A stretch of DNA of 64,000 nt from Cedecea colo (GCF_011808225.1 NZ_SOYS01000003.1:62001-126000); one strand, 5' to 3'; positions 1 to 9,157 are shown, counted from the stretch's first letter. Notes: generated from the letters alone by a model not told the origin. Made by a program: numbers and translations.

Positions 1-292
1 TTTTTGGCTGCTCTGCAACCTGCGCCGGTTCGGCTGGCGCTGCGGGTGCGGTATTATTAGCAGGATTTACCAGCTCGGCCTGTAAAGGGGTCTGTGATTC
101 AACCGACAGTTGCGCATCCCGGGTGACCGGATGAGTGGTTACGTCTGCGGCTGGCCACAAAAAACCAGCAACCATGATAAGGGCGGCAATAATAATGCCC
201 CGGCGATGCAGGGGCGGGAGCGGATCCATTAGCCGGAAACGATCGGGTGCGTGCCAAATCCGCGCCAGCCAGGTTTTAACAGCGAATCGCAT
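1..292 (-). CDS. ytfB: YtfB, OapA-family cell-division protein, N-terminal part
   Basis: Only the first 97 codons lie in the window; the gene runs off the left edge. The protein begins MRFAVKTWLARIWHAPDRF, followed by a short cytoplasmic stretch with MDPLPPLHRRG. One hydrophobic segment (about residues 36-50) follows, then a Pro/Ala/Gln-rich periplasmic linker. This matches the N-terminus of E. coli YtfB, an inner-membrane protein with a C-terminal periplasmic LysM-like/OapA domain that binds glycans and is linked to cell division. That C-terminal domain is outside the window. A good ribosome site (GGAGGG) precedes the ATG. The divergent neighbour fklB agrees with the usual enterobacterial order. 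Confidence 0.88.
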   Translation of the reverse strand, partial: MRFAVKTWLARIWHAPDRFRLMDPLPPLHRRGIIIAALIMVAGFLWPAADVTTHPVTRDAQLSVESQTPLQAELVNPANNTAPAAPAEPAQVAEQPK

Positions 293-535
293 CGGCAACC
301 CTCCTCATAGTCATATAATGTGCAATGCACATTTCCCACCTCCATTATAGAACGCTAACTGTTTGATGCCCTGAGCAATCCAGCTTTACGTGACGCCCAA
401 CCGCAATTTAACGCTCCGCGCAACCATTGTTCCCGTTTCGTTTGCATTTGTCACCTTTAGGGTTTTTGCATTTTACCCTGCTGGTTGACGCTGCTATGCT
501 GCAGGCTTGCTTTTAAACACCTTAAAGGAAAATTC

Positions 536-1156
536 ATGACAACCCCTTCTTTTGACAGCACAGAAGCGCAAGCAAGTTACGGTATTGGTTTACAGGTTGG
601 TCAACAACTGCGTGAATCTGGTCTGCAAGGTCTGCTGCCAGAAGCGCTGGTTGCAGGTCTGCGTGATGCGCTGGAAGGGAATGCCCCGTCAGTTCCGGTT
701 GATGTCGTTCACCGCGCGCTGCGCGAAGTGCACGAACGTGCCGATGCCGTTCGTCAGGAACGCCAGAAAGAAATGGCCGTTGAAGGCGTAAAATACCTTG
801 GAGAAAATATCAAGAAAGAGGGCGTAAGCAGCACCGAATCTGGTCTGCAGTTCCGCGTTCTGACGCAAGGCACTGGCCCAATCCCCGCGCGTAAAGATCA
901 TGTTCGCGTTCACTACACCGGCAAACTGATCGACGGCACCGTTTTCGACAGTTCCGTACAGCGTGGCGAACCGGCTGAGTTCCCGGTAAGCGGCGTTATC
1001 GCTGGCTGGATTGAAGCGCTGACCCTGATGCCGGTTGGCTCTAAATGGGAACTGACTATTCCGCACAACCTGGCCTACGGCGAGCGTGGCGCTGGTGCGT
1101 CTATTCCGCCATTCAGCACGCTGGTCTTCGAAGTAGAACTGCTGGAAATTTTATAA
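536..1156 (+). CDS. fklB: FKBP-type peptidyl-prolyl isomerase FklB (FKBP22)
   Basis: The 206-residue protein has the same length and architecture as E. coli FklB. An N-terminal helical dimerisation region (about 1-95, starting [18 protein letters not shown]) precedes an FKBP isomerase domain (about 100-206) with [16 protein letters not shown] and AYGERGAG signatures. It catalyses cis-trans isomerisation of prolyl peptide bonds. FklB itself lacks an obvious signal peptide, unlike its relative FkpA. The ATG at 536 was chosen over an in-frame start 51 bases upstream because it follows AAAGGA and matches the family N-terminus. The following 430 bases contain duplicated terminator hairpins and the cycA leader. 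Confidence 0.95.
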   Translation: MTTPSFDSTEAQASYGIGLQVGQQLRESGLQGLLPEALVAGLRDALEGNAPSVPVDVVHRALREVHERADAVRQERQKEMAVEGVKYLGENIKKEGVSSTESGLQFRVLTQGTGPIPARKDHVRVHYTGKLIDGTVFDSSVQRGEPAEFPVSGVIAGWIEALTLMPVGSKWELTIPHNLAYGERGAGASIPPFSTLVFEVELLEIL

Positions 1157-1170
1157 GCGAGTTGATAACT

Positions 1171-1332
1171 CCCGCTGCGGCGGGGTTAGCGTAGTGACAA
1201 ACATCCGAAAACGTGGTTTCCGGATGTCTGGGATAAACCAGAACACATAATTCTTTGTTATTATCAGCGCCGTGTACGGCGTTTCATACATAAAAATTTA
1301 TGTGGAAAGTCTTACCCCGCTGCGGCGGGGTT
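1171..1332. repeat. About 128-bp intergenic element bracketed by a 17-bp terminator duplication (copy 1)
   Basis: The 17-bp string CCCGCTGCGGCGGGGTT occurs at 1171-1187 and again at 1316-1332, flanking 128 bp. The left part of the core (about 1196-1273) holds a hairpin, ACATCCGAAAAC / GTTTCCGGATGT at 1200-1226, then a segment containing ACCAGAA. That part aligns at roughly three bases in four with the core at 36886-36963, which is bracketed in the same way by its own local terminator. This part of the 1157-1591 gap is non-coding. I do not recognise it as REP, ERIC or Box C. Confidence 0.6.
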
Positions 1333-1334
1333 TT
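1315..1334 (+). terminator. Rho-independent terminator downstream of fklB
   Basis: A 6-bp G+C stem, CCCCGC/GCGGGG with a TGCG loop, is followed by TTTT. A weaker copy of the same hairpin at 1170-1187 lies directly after fklB and lacks a T run. The distal copy is the better terminator. Confidence 0.65.
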
Positions 1335-1562
1335 CATTTGGCGGTTAATAAATAAACGTGATTTTATCTGGCATATGCCCACGTTCCGGGTGTTTTTGTG
1401 AGGTGCTTCGCGTTGCGAGAGTGATTTCGCACTCAAATTAAACAAAAAATTAACATGTTGCTTGTCATAAATATTCAACCCACCGATTCTTACCTGGTAT
1501 CAATGTGCTTTATGAAAAGCATCACATCAAACATAACGTATTAAAGGCCAGCAGAGCCTGAA

Positions 1563-1569
1563 CACAACA
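1563..1569 (+). promoter_or_regulatory. Candidate GcvB sRNA target in the cycA leader
   Basis: CACAACA lies 23 bases upstream of the cycA ATG. GcvB, the amino-acid-uptake sRNA, uses a GU-rich seed that pairs with CACAACA-type targets, and cycA is an established GcvB target in E. coli and Salmonella. The gcvB gene is not in this window, so the assignment rests on motif, position and known regulation. Confidence 0.5.
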
Positions 1570-1591
1570 GACCGGTACAGGAAAATAAAAC

Positions 1592-3004
1592 ATGGTAGAT
1601 CAGATAAAAGTTACTGGCGTCGCTGAGGCTCCGGCTGAGCAATCGCTGCGGCGTAATTTAACAAATCGACATATCCAGCTTATCGCCATCGGTGGGGCTA
1701 TCGGAACCGGCCTGTTTATGGGGTCGGGTAAAACTATCAGCCTCGCCGGCCCGTCGATAATCTTCGTTTATATGATTATCGGCTTCATGCTGTTCTTCGT
1801 GATGCGCGCCATGGGCGAGCTGCTGCTTTCCAATCTCGAATATAAGTCGTTTAGCGATTTCGCCGCCGACCTGTTAGGCCCGTGGGCCGGATACTTCACC
1901 GGCTGGACGTACTGGTTCTGCTGGGTGGTTACCGGCATGGCGGACGTGGTGGCGATAACCGCCTACGCGCAGTTCTGGTTCCCCGGCCTTTCGGATTGGG
2001 TTGCTTCTCTTGCCGTGGTGGTAGTGCTGCTGAGCCTCAACCTCGCTACCGTAAAAATGTTCGGCGAGATGGAGTTCTGGTTCGCGATGATCAAAATCGT
2101 CGCCATCGTTTCCCTGATTATTATTGGCCTGGTGATGGTGCTGACCCACTTCCAGTCGCCGACCGGCGTAGAGGCCTCTTTCAATAACTTATGGAATAAC
2201 GGCGGCTGGTTCCCGAAAGGACTGAGCGGCTTCTTTGCCGGCTTCCAGATAGCGGTCTTTGCCTTCGTGGGTATCGAGCTGGTAGGTACCACGGCGGCGG
2301 AAACTAAGGATCCGGAAAAATCTCTGCCGCGCGCGATCAACTCGATCCCGATTCGTATCATTATGTTTTATGTATTTGCGCTGATTGTGATTATGTCGGT
2401 CACGCCATGGGGTTCGGTGGTGGCGGATAAGAGCCCGTTCGTTGAACTGTTTGTGCTGGTGGGCCTGCCTGCCGCAGCGGGCATCATTAATTTCGTGGTG
2501 CTGACCTCAGCAGCTTCCTCGGCTAACAGCGGCGTGTTTTCAACCAGCCGTATGTTGTTCGGTCTGGCGCAGGACGGCGCGGCGCCCAAAGCTTTCGCTA
2601 AGCTTTCTAAACGCGCCGTTCCGGCGAAGGGACTGACCTTCTCCTGCATCTGTTTGCTGGGCGGCGTGGTAATGCTGTACGTCAACCCGGACGTGATTTC
2701 AGCCTTTACTATGATCACTACCGTGTCGGCGATTCTGTTTATGTTCGTCTGGACGATTATTCTTTGCTCGTACCTGGTGTACCGCAAACAGCGTCCTGAA
2801 CTGCATCAGAAATCTGTCTATAAGATGCCGCTTGGCAAGCTGATGTGCTGGGTTTGCATGGCGTTCTTTGTCTTTGTGATTGTGCTGCTGACGCTGGAAG
2901 AAGATACCCGTCAGGCGCTGATCGTTACGCCGCTGTGGTTTGTGGTGTTAGGATTGGGCTGGATGTTTATCGGTAAAAAACGCGTAGCGGCAATGCGCAA
3001 GTAA
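1592..3004 (+). CDS. cycA: D-serine/D-alanine/glycine:H+ symporter CycA
   Basis: A 470-residue amino acid-polyamine-organocation (APC) permease, almost identical in length and sequence to E. coli CycA. The start MVDQIKV is followed by the AAP-family motif IAIGGAIGTGLF (about residues 32-43), then about 12 transmembrane segments. A conserved VGIELVGTTAAETKDPEK stretch lies around residue 225. It imports glycine, D-serine, D-alanine and beta-alanine across the inner membrane with protons and is the route for D-cycloserine entry. The gene has a long AT-rich leader (about 1340-1591) with a probable GcvB pairing site. It stands alone, between convergent terminator structure and the convergently oriented ytfE. 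Confidence 0.97.
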   Translation: MVDQIKVTGVAEAPAEQSLRRNLTNRHIQLIAIGGAIGTGLFMGSGKTISLAGPSIIFVYMIIGFMLFFVMRAMGELLLSNLEYKSFSDFAADLLGPWAGYFTGWTYWFCWVVTGMADVVAITAYAQFWFPGLSDWVASLAVVVVLLSLNLATVKMFGEMEFWFAMIKIVAIVSLIIIGLVMVLTHFQSPTGVEASFNNLWNNGGWFPKGLSGFFAGFQIAVFAFVGIELVGTTAAETKDPEKSLPRAINSIPIRIIMFYVFALIVIMSVTPWGSVVADKSPFVELFVLVGLPAAAGIINFVVLTSAASSANSGVFSTSRMLFGLAQDGAAPKAFAKLSKRAVPAKGLTFSCICLLGGVVMLYVNPDVISAFTMITTVSAILFMFVWTIILCSYLVYRKQRPELHQKSVYKMPLGKLMCWVCMAFFVFVIVLLTLEEDTRQALIVTPLWFVVLGLGWMFIGKKRVAAMRK

Positions 3005-3052
3005 CTAAAGATGATTTGCTCCTTCTCCGCTGGGGAAGGAGCAAAAGCGCGA

Positions 3053-3715
3053 CTACTCCCCGGCTAAAGCCCGCGGAAACAGCACGTTGTTCTCCAGGCT
3101 AATGTGATTCATCAGATCGTCAATCATTTCATTAATCCCGTTATACATCGCTTTCCAGGTCGTGCAGGCTTCCGGCGGCGGCGTCACGTTGTTGGTGGTA
3201 TGTTTGATGACTTCCAGCAGTTCGCCTGCATCGTCATGCTCGCTTTCCATCACGCTAATCGGGCCCATCGCCTGTGAACCCATACCCTGTTTGATCATTG
3301 GGAACAGGATCTGCTCTTCTTTCATCATGTGGCTGCTCAGTTCCTGATGCAGCATGGTGAGATATTTCGCAAGCCCTTTCGGCACGTTTGGTTTATCGGC
3401 ATGTACGCGTTCGACTTTGGTTGCCTGGAGGATTAATTCCGGCAGTTGTTCGCGGTGCCTGTCGTGGTAGCGCACGATGATATGGTCGATGATTTCGGCC
3501 AGCGGCGCGGTACGCCACTCTTTCTCAACGGGCTCTTCAGCAAGCGCGGCCAGTTCGGTTTCAATGGCCTCCAGGTCTAACTCTTTGCGGGTCGCTGCGC
3601 GCTCAAGCGTTTGTTTGCCGCCACAGCAAAAATCCAGATCCAGTTTACGGAACAGCGCAGAAGCGCGCGGGATGGTTAAAGCCAGTTCACCTAAGGGTTG
3701 ATCGCGGAAGGCCAT
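3053..3715 (-). CDS. ytfE: Di-iron protein YtfE (RIC), repair of iron centres
   Basis: A 220-residue protein of the RIC/ScdA family. The N-terminal ScdA-N domain carries the Cys pair CCGG (Cys30-Cys31). A hemerythrin-like four-helix domain (about 80-220) has His/Glu ligands in [28 protein letters not shown] and HISLENNV. The family holds a non-haem di-iron site and helps restore Fe-S proteins damaged by nitric oxide or oxidants in the cytoplasm. The ATG at 3715 gives exactly the E. coli length; an upstream in-frame start at 3751 would place an NsrR operator inside the gene. A strong NsrR site lies 28 bases upstream. Confidence 0.95.
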   Translation of the reverse strand: MAFRDQPLGELALTIPRASALFRKLDLDFCCGGKQTLERAATRKELDLEAIETELAALAEEPVEKEWRTAPLAEIIDHIIVRYHDRHREQLPELILQATKVERVHADKPNVPKGLAKYLTMLHQELSSHMMKEEQILFPMIKQGMGSQAMGPISVMESEHDDAGELLEVIKHTTNNVTPPPEACTTWKAMYNGINEMIDDLMNHISLENNVLFPRALAGE

Positions 3716-3742
3716 GGATGAATACCTCATCATAGAAAATAT

Positions 3743-3765
3743 AAGATGCATATTAAATGCATCTT
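3743..3765 (-). promoter_or_regulatory. NsrR operator upstream of ytfE
   Basis: A 23-bp near-perfect inverted repeat: AAGATGCAT, a short centre, then AATGCATCTT. It matches the known NsrR consensus of AAGATGC half-sites. In E. coli ytfE is the most strongly NsrR-controlled gene; the Fe-S repressor NsrR releases on exposure to nitric oxide. Position just upstream of the ytfE start supports the call. Confidence 0.85.
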
Positions 3766-3799
3766 TAAGGGAAGGCTATGACTCTTATGAGGTAGCGCG

Positions 3800-4774
3800 T
3801 TATTTATCCGGCGAAATTGTTACTTCGGTCACTTCCTGTTTTTGCGGTCTGGTCAGCACCGCCAGCACAACGCCGACGATCAGACAAAGGATGCCCAGCA
3901 GCGTTAGCATCGGCGGCCAGCTATGGCGCAGCATAAAGGTATAGGCAAGCCCGGCCAGGGTTTCAAAGACGATGAGCGGGCCGACAATGACGGTCGGCAG
4001 GCGCTGGCAGGCGATGTTCCAGCACAGGTTGCCAAGCCAGGAGCAAAGCAGAGCGATGGCGAGCATCAGCGTGATAAAAACTTCCGGACGCGGCCCGAAA
4101 GGCAGCGCGAAACCAGCGCCTCTTTGCGCCATAAATAAGCAAACGGCGATATAGCCCAGCAATGAAAAAGGCAGCGTCGATAATCCCTGCGCGGTAGCCC
4201 ACATCAGCGGGTTTTTATCAGGATTTTCCCGTAGCCAGCGTGCGTTGCGTAGCGCGTACCACGCCCAACAGGCAACCGAAACAAACGCCAGACAGATACC
4301 GCTGGTATAGCGCCACCAGCTAAACCCAAACTGGCCGCTGCGTAATTCAGCGGTATTTACCATCACCAGACCAATCGCGATAATTACCAGCGCAGGAGCC
4401 AGCCGTCGCCACGGCAGCTTACCGTCGCGCCTGCTGTAAAGCAGGTTGGCAAAAACGGGAATAACAACCGGCAGCGTACCGATAATCATCGTCGAAATGG
4501 GCGCGCCGGTACGCTGAATAGCGCTGGCAAGGCACACGTAATAAATCAGATTCCCGACGCTTGAGAGCTTGAGTGCTGTGAACCAGTCCTGGCCGCTAAG
4601 CTGTTGCAGGCGCTGCCGCCCAAGCCAGGCCAGTGGGACCGTAATCAGACCAAGCGCCAGATAACGTCCGGTGGACTGTAACGCCGCGGGATAATCCGGC
4701 ACGATAATCGGACCCACGAAAATCAATCCCCACATTAGCCCTGCTATCAGGGCATACAGCACGCCAGTTAACAT
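3800..4774 (-). CDS. ytfF: DMT-superfamily inner-membrane transporter YtfF (EamA family)
   Basis: A 324-residue, ten-helix EamA/DMT carrier. It begins MLTGVLYALIAGLMWGLIFVG and has two EamA repeats; TGAPISTMIIGTLPVVIPVFANLLY lies in the first half. It aligns along its length with E. coli YtfF, whose substrate is unproven. The start at 4774 matches the family and has GGATGG upstream. An ATG at 4783 is possible and adds three residues. Longer upstream extensions would overlap the neighbouring regulator in another frame and look spurious. An AraC-type regulator lies 77 bp upstream in the same direction, so the two may be co-expressed, an arrangement I do not recall from K-12. Confidence 0.85.
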   Translation of the reverse strand: MLTGVLYALIAGLMWGLIFVGPIIVPDYPAALQSTGRYLALGLITVPLAWLGRQRLQQLSGQDWFTALKLSSVGNLIYYVCLASAIQRTGAPISTMIIGTLPVVIPVFANLLYSRRDGKLPWRRLAPALVIIAIGLVMVNTAELRSGQFGFSWWRYTSGICLAFVSVACWAWYALRNARWLRENPDKNPLMWATAQGLSTLPFSLLGYIAVCLFMAQRGAGFALPFGPRPEVFITLMLAIALLCSWLGNLCWNIACQRLPTVIVGPLIVFETLAGLAYTFMLRHSWPPMLTLLGILCLIVGVVLAVLTRPQKQEVTEVTISPDK

Positions 4775-4851
4775 CTTTACCATCCGGTTAGTTTTTTGCG
4801 TGAAGTGTAAGAGGAAGAACGCGGCGAGTATTGTACCAGCTTGCGGTTTAG

Positions 4852-5682
4852 CTAACGGTTGACCTGTTTTTGATAGCGAACGGGCGTGATGCCATAACGC
4901 CGGACGAAAGCCCGCGTCAGATGCGCCTGATCGGTCAGGCCGCTCATCATTGCCACCTGCGCGGCGGGTATGCCGCGGGCCAGGAACCGCTTGGCGTACC
5001 ACAGCCGGATAGCCATCAACATCTGATGCGGCGTAACGTGGAAATGCGCTTTGAACTGGCGCTGGAAGTGCCAGGGGCTGAGCGACGCTACGGCCGCCAG
5101 CGCATCAAGCGTCACCGGGTGCATATAGTTTTCATGTAAATATTCGCGTATCCGTTCAAAGCGATGCGCTGCCTCCTGCGGCCCGGAAGGGTGATGGTGC
5201 GCATAAGGCCGAAACGTGTCGATGAGATTGAGCAGTAAACCTTGTTGCGCGAGCGAGTCCTCCGCGCTCCACAGGCGGTTAATCAGTTGTGAAATCTGCT
5301 GTGAACGCAGCGGATCGTGATTCAGCGCCTCGCTAAACCACCAGTTGTGCTCGCCGGTAATCGCTTCGAGCATTTCAGGTTCGAGATAAATCATGCGGTA
5401 CTGCCAGCCGTCAGCGGTAGCCGCTTCCCCGGTATGCAGCTCGTCAGGATTCATCAATACCAGCGAACCAGGAGCGGCGACATACTGCGCGCCGCGATAG
5501 CGGAACCGCTCAGCGCCCCGTGTTACGGTGCCAATACCAAAGGCTTCATGCGTATGAGGTTCAAAGGCATAGCGTGAGATATAAGCATGATAAAGCTCCA
5601 CGCCGGGCAGTTGCGGCAGGTGCCGGAACTGGGCGCAGTCTTTGTCATCGCTAAATTGAAATTGCTCAGGAATGCCCTGCAC
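4852..5682 (-). CDS. AraC-family transcriptional regulator
   Basis: A 276-residue regulator with an N-terminal cupin-like sensor domain (about 15-150, with YISRYAFEPHTHEAFGIGTV and a PGSLVLMNPDELHTGE segment). A C-terminal AraC double helix-turn-helix follows (about 175-276, with WHFQRQFKAHFHVTPHQML and the closing YGITPVRYQKQ). This layout is typical of regulators that sit beside small-molecule exporters. The GTG at 5682 is preferred because CGGAGGG lies just upstream. A longer ATG start at 5703 would place that ribosome site inside the gene. It lies between ytfF and qorB, which I remember as adjacent in K-12. The effector is unknown; control of ytfF is an inference from position. Confidence 0.82.
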   Translation of the reverse strand: MQGIPEQFQFSDDKDCAQFRHLPQLPGVELYHAYISRYAFEPHTHEAFGIGTVTRGAERFRYRGAQYVAAPGSLVLMNPDELHTGEAATADGWQYRMIYLEPEMLEAITGEHNWWFSEALNHDPLRSQQISQLINRLWSAEDSLAQQGLLLNLIDTFRPYAHHHPSGPQEAAHRFERIREYLHENYMHPVTLDALAAVASLSPWHFQRQFKAHFHVTPHQMLMAIRLWYAKRFLARGIPAAQVAMMSGLTDQAHLTRAFVRRYGITPVRYQKQVNR

Positions 5683-5746
5683 GTTAACCCTCCGTACGAA
5701 CATCCTGTGAGTATAGGGATGCTCGTGTTTAGCGTATAGTTAACAA

Positions 5747-6595
5747 TTACAGCGCGAGGAGGACGCTCTCTTCAAGCGGAGTGGTTGGGCGACCAATCAG
5801 TTGGCTGAGCTGACGGCCGTCGTCGAATAGGCCACCTTCTGACGCACCGATATCAGAGTTTGCAAGCATTGCCGCCAGGCCTTCCGGCAAACCGGCCTCC
5901 AGCAAAGCGGCTTTAAAATCGGCCTCGGCAAGGTTCTGATACACTACGGTTTTTCCGCTTTGTTTGCTGACTTCCGCGGCCAGTTCCGCCAGCGTCCAGC
6001 CGCGATCGCCCGCCAGTTCATATACTTTGCCAGCCTGATTATCGAGCGTCATCACTTTAGCCGCAGCGGCAGCATAATCTGCACGGGAAGCAGAGGCGAT
6101 TTTGCCTTCTCCGGCGCTGCCAATAAATACGCCGTGTTGCAGAGCTGGCGGCACGCTGGCGATATAGTTCTCGGTATACCAGCCGTTGCGCAGCAAGACG
6201 AAAGGAATACCTGAATCTTTCAGCATTTTTTCCGTAGCTATATGTTCTTCCGCCAGACCCAGCGGGGACGTATCCGCATGCAGCACGCTGGTATAAGCGA
6301 TAAGATTCACGCCCGCCGCTTTGGCGGCTGCAATAACGTTACGATGCTGCACAGCGCGCTGGCCCACTTCACTTGAAGAGATCAGCAGCAGTTTTTTTAC
6401 ACCTGTCAGCGCCTGCTGCATAGCAGCTTGATCGTTGTAATTTGCAGCGCGCACCTGCACGCCACGCTCAGAGAGATCGCTCACTTTTGACGGCATGCGA
6501 ACGATCGCTATCAGGTTTTTAGCCTCTATGCGCTGCAACAAATCTTCTATAACAAGACGGCCCAGCAGGCCGGAGACGCCGGTAATCGCCATCAT
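5747..6595 (-). CDS. qorB: NAD(P)H:quinone oxidoreductase QorB
   Basis: A 282-residue NmrA-like short-chain dehydrogenase/reductase relative of E. coli QorB (YtfG). The N-terminal Rossmann motif TGVSGLLG binds NADPH. LLISSSEVGQRAVQHRN, AYTSVLHADTSPLGLAEEH and LLRNGWYTENY are family signatures. It reduces quinones in the cytoplasm. The ATG at 6595 sits 8 bases after AAGG; an adjacent ATG at 6592 is the alternative. The gene is divergent from ytfH, which encodes an HxlR regulator with a likely operator in the 88-bp gap, so YtfH probably controls it. Confidence 0.93.
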   Translation of the reverse strand: MMAITGVSGLLGRLVIEDLLQRIEAKNLIAIVRMPSKVSDLSERGVQVRAANYNDQAAMQQALTGVKKLLLISSSEVGQRAVQHRNVIAAAKAAGVNLIAYTSVLHADTSPLGLAEEHIATEKMLKDSGIPFVLLRNGWYTENYIASVPPALQHGVFIGSAGEGKIASASRADYAAAAAKVMTLDNQAGKVYELAGDRGWTLAELAAEVSKQSGKTVVYQNLAEADFKAALLEAGLPEGLAAMLANSDIGASEGGLFDDGRQLSQLIGRPTTPLEESVLLAL

Positions 6596-6683
6596 GATAA
6601 ACGCCTTAGTGTTTTGGGTAAGTCGTGCCACACTAGCATCCTAACTAACTTTAAGTAAGTACGTACAAAAAGGTAAGTATGAA

Positions 6684-7088
6684 ATGAGTGACACCCTGGA
6701 AAGCGCGCTGTCCTTAACCGAACAGATGCGCAGCGGCAACCTGTTTGCGGAGAAATGTCCGTCGCGGGACGTGCTAAAACACGTCACCAGCCGCTGGGGC
6801 GTGCTGATTCTGGTTGCCCTACAGGAGGGAACGCATCGCTTCAGTGATTTGCGCCGTAAGATGGGGGGCGTGAGTGAAAAAATGCTCGCACAAACGCTGC
6901 AATGGCTGGAGGCCGATGGCTTTGTGAATCGCAAATCTTACCCGGTCGTCCCGCCGCATGTGGAATACAGCCTGACGCCGCTGGGGCATGAAGTTGCAGA
7001 GAAAGTTGCTGCGCTGGCCGACTGGATAGAGGGACGTTTGCCGCAGATAATGGCGTCCCGCGAACGGGACGCCCGATCAGATTGCTGA
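6684..7088 (+). CDS. ytfH: HxlR-family transcriptional regulator YtfH
   Basis: A 134-residue protein with one winged-helix HxlR domain (about 20-125). It contains CPSRDVLKHVTSRWGVLILVAL, the recognition region FSDLRRKMGGVSEKMLAQTLQ and a wing with YPVVPPHVEYSLT. Cys25 (in EKCPSRD) is at the position used for redox sensing in HxlR-family quinone/diamide sensors such as QorR and YodB. That matches the divergently transcribed quinone reductase gene. It is slightly longer than E. coli YtfH (126 residues as I recall). The redox-sensing role is inferred. Confidence 0.92.
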   Translation: MSDTLESALSLTEQMRSGNLFAEKCPSRDVLKHVTSRWGVLILVALQEGTHRFSDLRRKMGGVSEKMLAQTLQWLEADGFVNRKSYPVVPPHVEYSLTPLGHEVAEKVAALADWIEGRLPQIMASRERDARSDC

Positions 7089-7122
7089 CAAAGAAGGAAA
7101 AGCGTGGTTTTTCCTTCTTTGT
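7088..7122. terminator. Long perfect hairpin after ytfH
   Basis: A perfect 14-bp inverted repeat, ACAAAGAAGGAAAA / TTTTCCTTCTTTGT, encloses the loop GCGTGGT and begins at the ytfH stop codon. It probably ends ytfH transcription, although there is no clean T run. A second hairpin (GAAAATCAAT/ATTGATTTTC) follows at 7134-7155. The loop and the A/T-rich top of the first stem resemble the hairpins in the two terminator-flanked repeats at 1196 and 36886. Confidence 0.45.
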
Positions 7123-7225
7123 GGCGATCGGCCGAAAATCAATGAATTGATTTTCCTGTTCATTTTTGGGTGGAATCTTTCAGCATTTCGCACGCCATGA
7201 GGTTTGTCATCCTTCTCCCGATAAG

Positions 7226-9157
7226 TTATTTCCTTAAATCAAGCTGATAAAGGGCAAAGCCAATATCGTCGGTGCCAACGTTTTGCATCGGGTACTGCGC
7301 TTTGTCTTTGATAAATGCCGCCGCTTTCTCGCCAGGGGACGTTTCAAAGCGGATATCCAATTTTTGCGTGCTCTGGATTGGCGCAAGGCGCCAGTTATTA
7401 TCCGCCACCGGATGGATCTCTTTCTGCGCGCTTATCCAGTTAGCCAGCACCGAGCGGTTTTCATCTGGTGAAGCAAAAGCGATATGGCTGTCGCCGGTAC
7501 CGGCAAACTTACCGCCGTATGCGCGATAGTTATTGGTCGCGACCAGGAAAGTGGCGTTTGGATCGATTGGCTTACCTTTAAACGTCAGTCCCTTAATGCG
7601 CTCGGCTTTTGGGTTCACCATCTGGCATTCACCGTCGTAACGCGCCGGCTGTGACACATCAATTTGATAATCCACGCCGTCAATTACATCGAAGTTATAG
7701 GTGCGGAAGCCGTCCCAGTTGATGAGCGACTGCGGCTTGTTGCTGTTCACATCAACCTGATTAAACTGCCCGGCGGAACACTCCAGCCACTCTTTAACTT
7801 CTTTGCCACTCGCTTTCACGACGACCAGCGTGTTTGGATAAAGATATAAATCAGCGGCATTACGGAAGGTGAGCTGGCCTTTTTCGACCTCCACAAAACT
7901 GGCCGGATCGTTTTTGCGGCCGCCAACTTTGAACGGCGCGGCAGCGGAGAGAACAGGCAGATTGGCCAGATCGGGATCGCCCTGAATGAATTTCTCGACG
8001 TAAGCCCGCTGGGCGTTATTTACCACCTGTACCGTTGGATCATCCTGTACCAGCGCCAGATAGCTGTACATGTTATCCGCTGATTTGCCGATCGGTTTGC
8101 CCACAAATTCGCGCGTGCCGTTATGATCGTGCTCGAGCACTTTCACCAGTTTTTTGTCTTCCGCAGCCAACGATTTTTTCGCCACGTTATCGTAAATCGG
8201 ACGAGCTTCCGCTTTGCTGCCGATAACTTTCCAGCTCCCGCTGTCGTTATTAAGCACCAAATCTACAACGCCAAGGTGGTCGCCCCACATACCCGGCATC
8301 ACGGCGGGAATGCCGTTAAGCGTACCTTTTTTGATATCAACGCCTTTGAGATTAGCGAAATCTTTACCCGGGAAGACGGCATGAGCGTGCCCAAACAGGA
8401 TGGCATCGACGCCCGGAACTTCACTCAGGTAATAAACGGAGTTTTCGGCCATAGCGTGATATGGATCGCTGGAAAGGCCGGAGTGAGCAACGATTACCAC
8501 TAAATCCGCACCCTGTTTTCGCATCTCCGGCACGTAGTGTTTCGCGGTTTCGGTGATGTCCTGCACCGTCACCTTGCCGTCCAGGTTCGCTTTATCCCAC
8601 GTCATAATCTGTGGCGGCACAAAGCCGATATAGCCAATGCGCAACGTTTGCGTTTTACCGTCCTTATCTTTGACGTCGGTTTCTTTGATTAAGTAAGGCG
8701 TAAACAATGGCTTATTCGTTTTCACATCGATGATATTGGCGTTTACGTAAGGGAATTTTGCCCCGGCCAGCGCCTTGTGCAGGTATTCCAGCCCATAGTT
8801 AAATTCGTGGTTACCCAGGTTGCCGACGGCATAATCCAGCGTGTTTAGCGCTTTGTAGACGGGATGGATCTCTTTGTCTTTCAGCCCCCTGGCCGCTATG
8901 TAGTCGCCGAGTGGACTGCCCTGAATCAGGTCACCGTTATCGACCAGCACGCTGTTCACGGCTTCACCGCGTGCGGCATTGATTAGACTCGCTGTACGTA
9001 CCAGACCGAATTTCTCAGTCGGCGTATCTTTGTAGTAGTCGAAGTCCATCATATTGCTGTGCAGATCGGTGGTTTCGAGAATACGCAGATCGACCGTTGC
9101 CGCGTTCACGCTGGCTGCAATCAGCGTGGCAAGCAGGGTTGCGCTAAACTTAATCAT
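7226..9157 (-). CDS. cpdB: Periplasmic 2',3'-cyclic-nucleotide 2'-phosphodiesterase/3'-nucleotidase CpdB
   Basis: A 643-residue bifunctional phosphoesterase. A signal peptide (residues 1-19, cleaved after SVNA) precedes a metallophosphatase domain with metal-ligand motifs DLHSNM, NGDLIQG, GNHEF, AHSG and GHAH. The C-terminal 5'-nucleotidase domain binds the base and contains [13 protein letters not shown]. It hydrolyses 2',3'-cyclic nucleotides and 3'-nucleotides to nucleosides in the periplasm for salvage. Its length is within a few residues of E. coli CpdB. It is divergent from cysQ. Confidence 0.97.
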   Translation of the reverse strand: MIKFSATLLATLIAASVNAATVDLRILETTDLHSNMMDFDYYKDTPTEKFGLVRTASLINAARGEAVNSVLVDNGDLIQGSPLGDYIAARGLKDKEIHPVYKALNTLDYAVGNLGNHEFNYGLEYLHKALAGAKFPYVNANIIDVKTNKPLFTPYLIKETDVKDKDGKTQTLRIGYIGFVPPQIMTWDKANLDGKVTVQDITETAKHYVPEMRKQGADLVVIVAHSGLSSDPYHAMAENSVYYLSEVPGVDAILFGHAHAVFPGKDFANLKGVDIKKGTLNGIPAVMPGMWGDHLGVVDLVLNNDSGSWKVIGSKAEARPIYDNVAKKSLAAEDKKLVKVLEHDHNGTREFVGKPIGKSADNMYSYLALVQDDPTVQVVNNAQRAYVEKFIQGDPDLANLPVLSAAAPFKVGGRKNDPASFVEVEKGQLTFRNAADLYLYPNTLVVVKASGKEVKEWLECSAGQFNQVDVNSNKPQSLINWDGFRTYNFDVIDGVDYQIDVSQPARYDGECQMVNPKAERIKGLTFKGKPIDPNATFLVATNNYRAYGGKFAGTGDSHIAFASPDENRSVLANWISAQKEIHPVADNNWRLAPIQSTQKLDIRFETSPGEKAAAFIKDKAQYPMQNVGTDDIGFALYQLDLRK

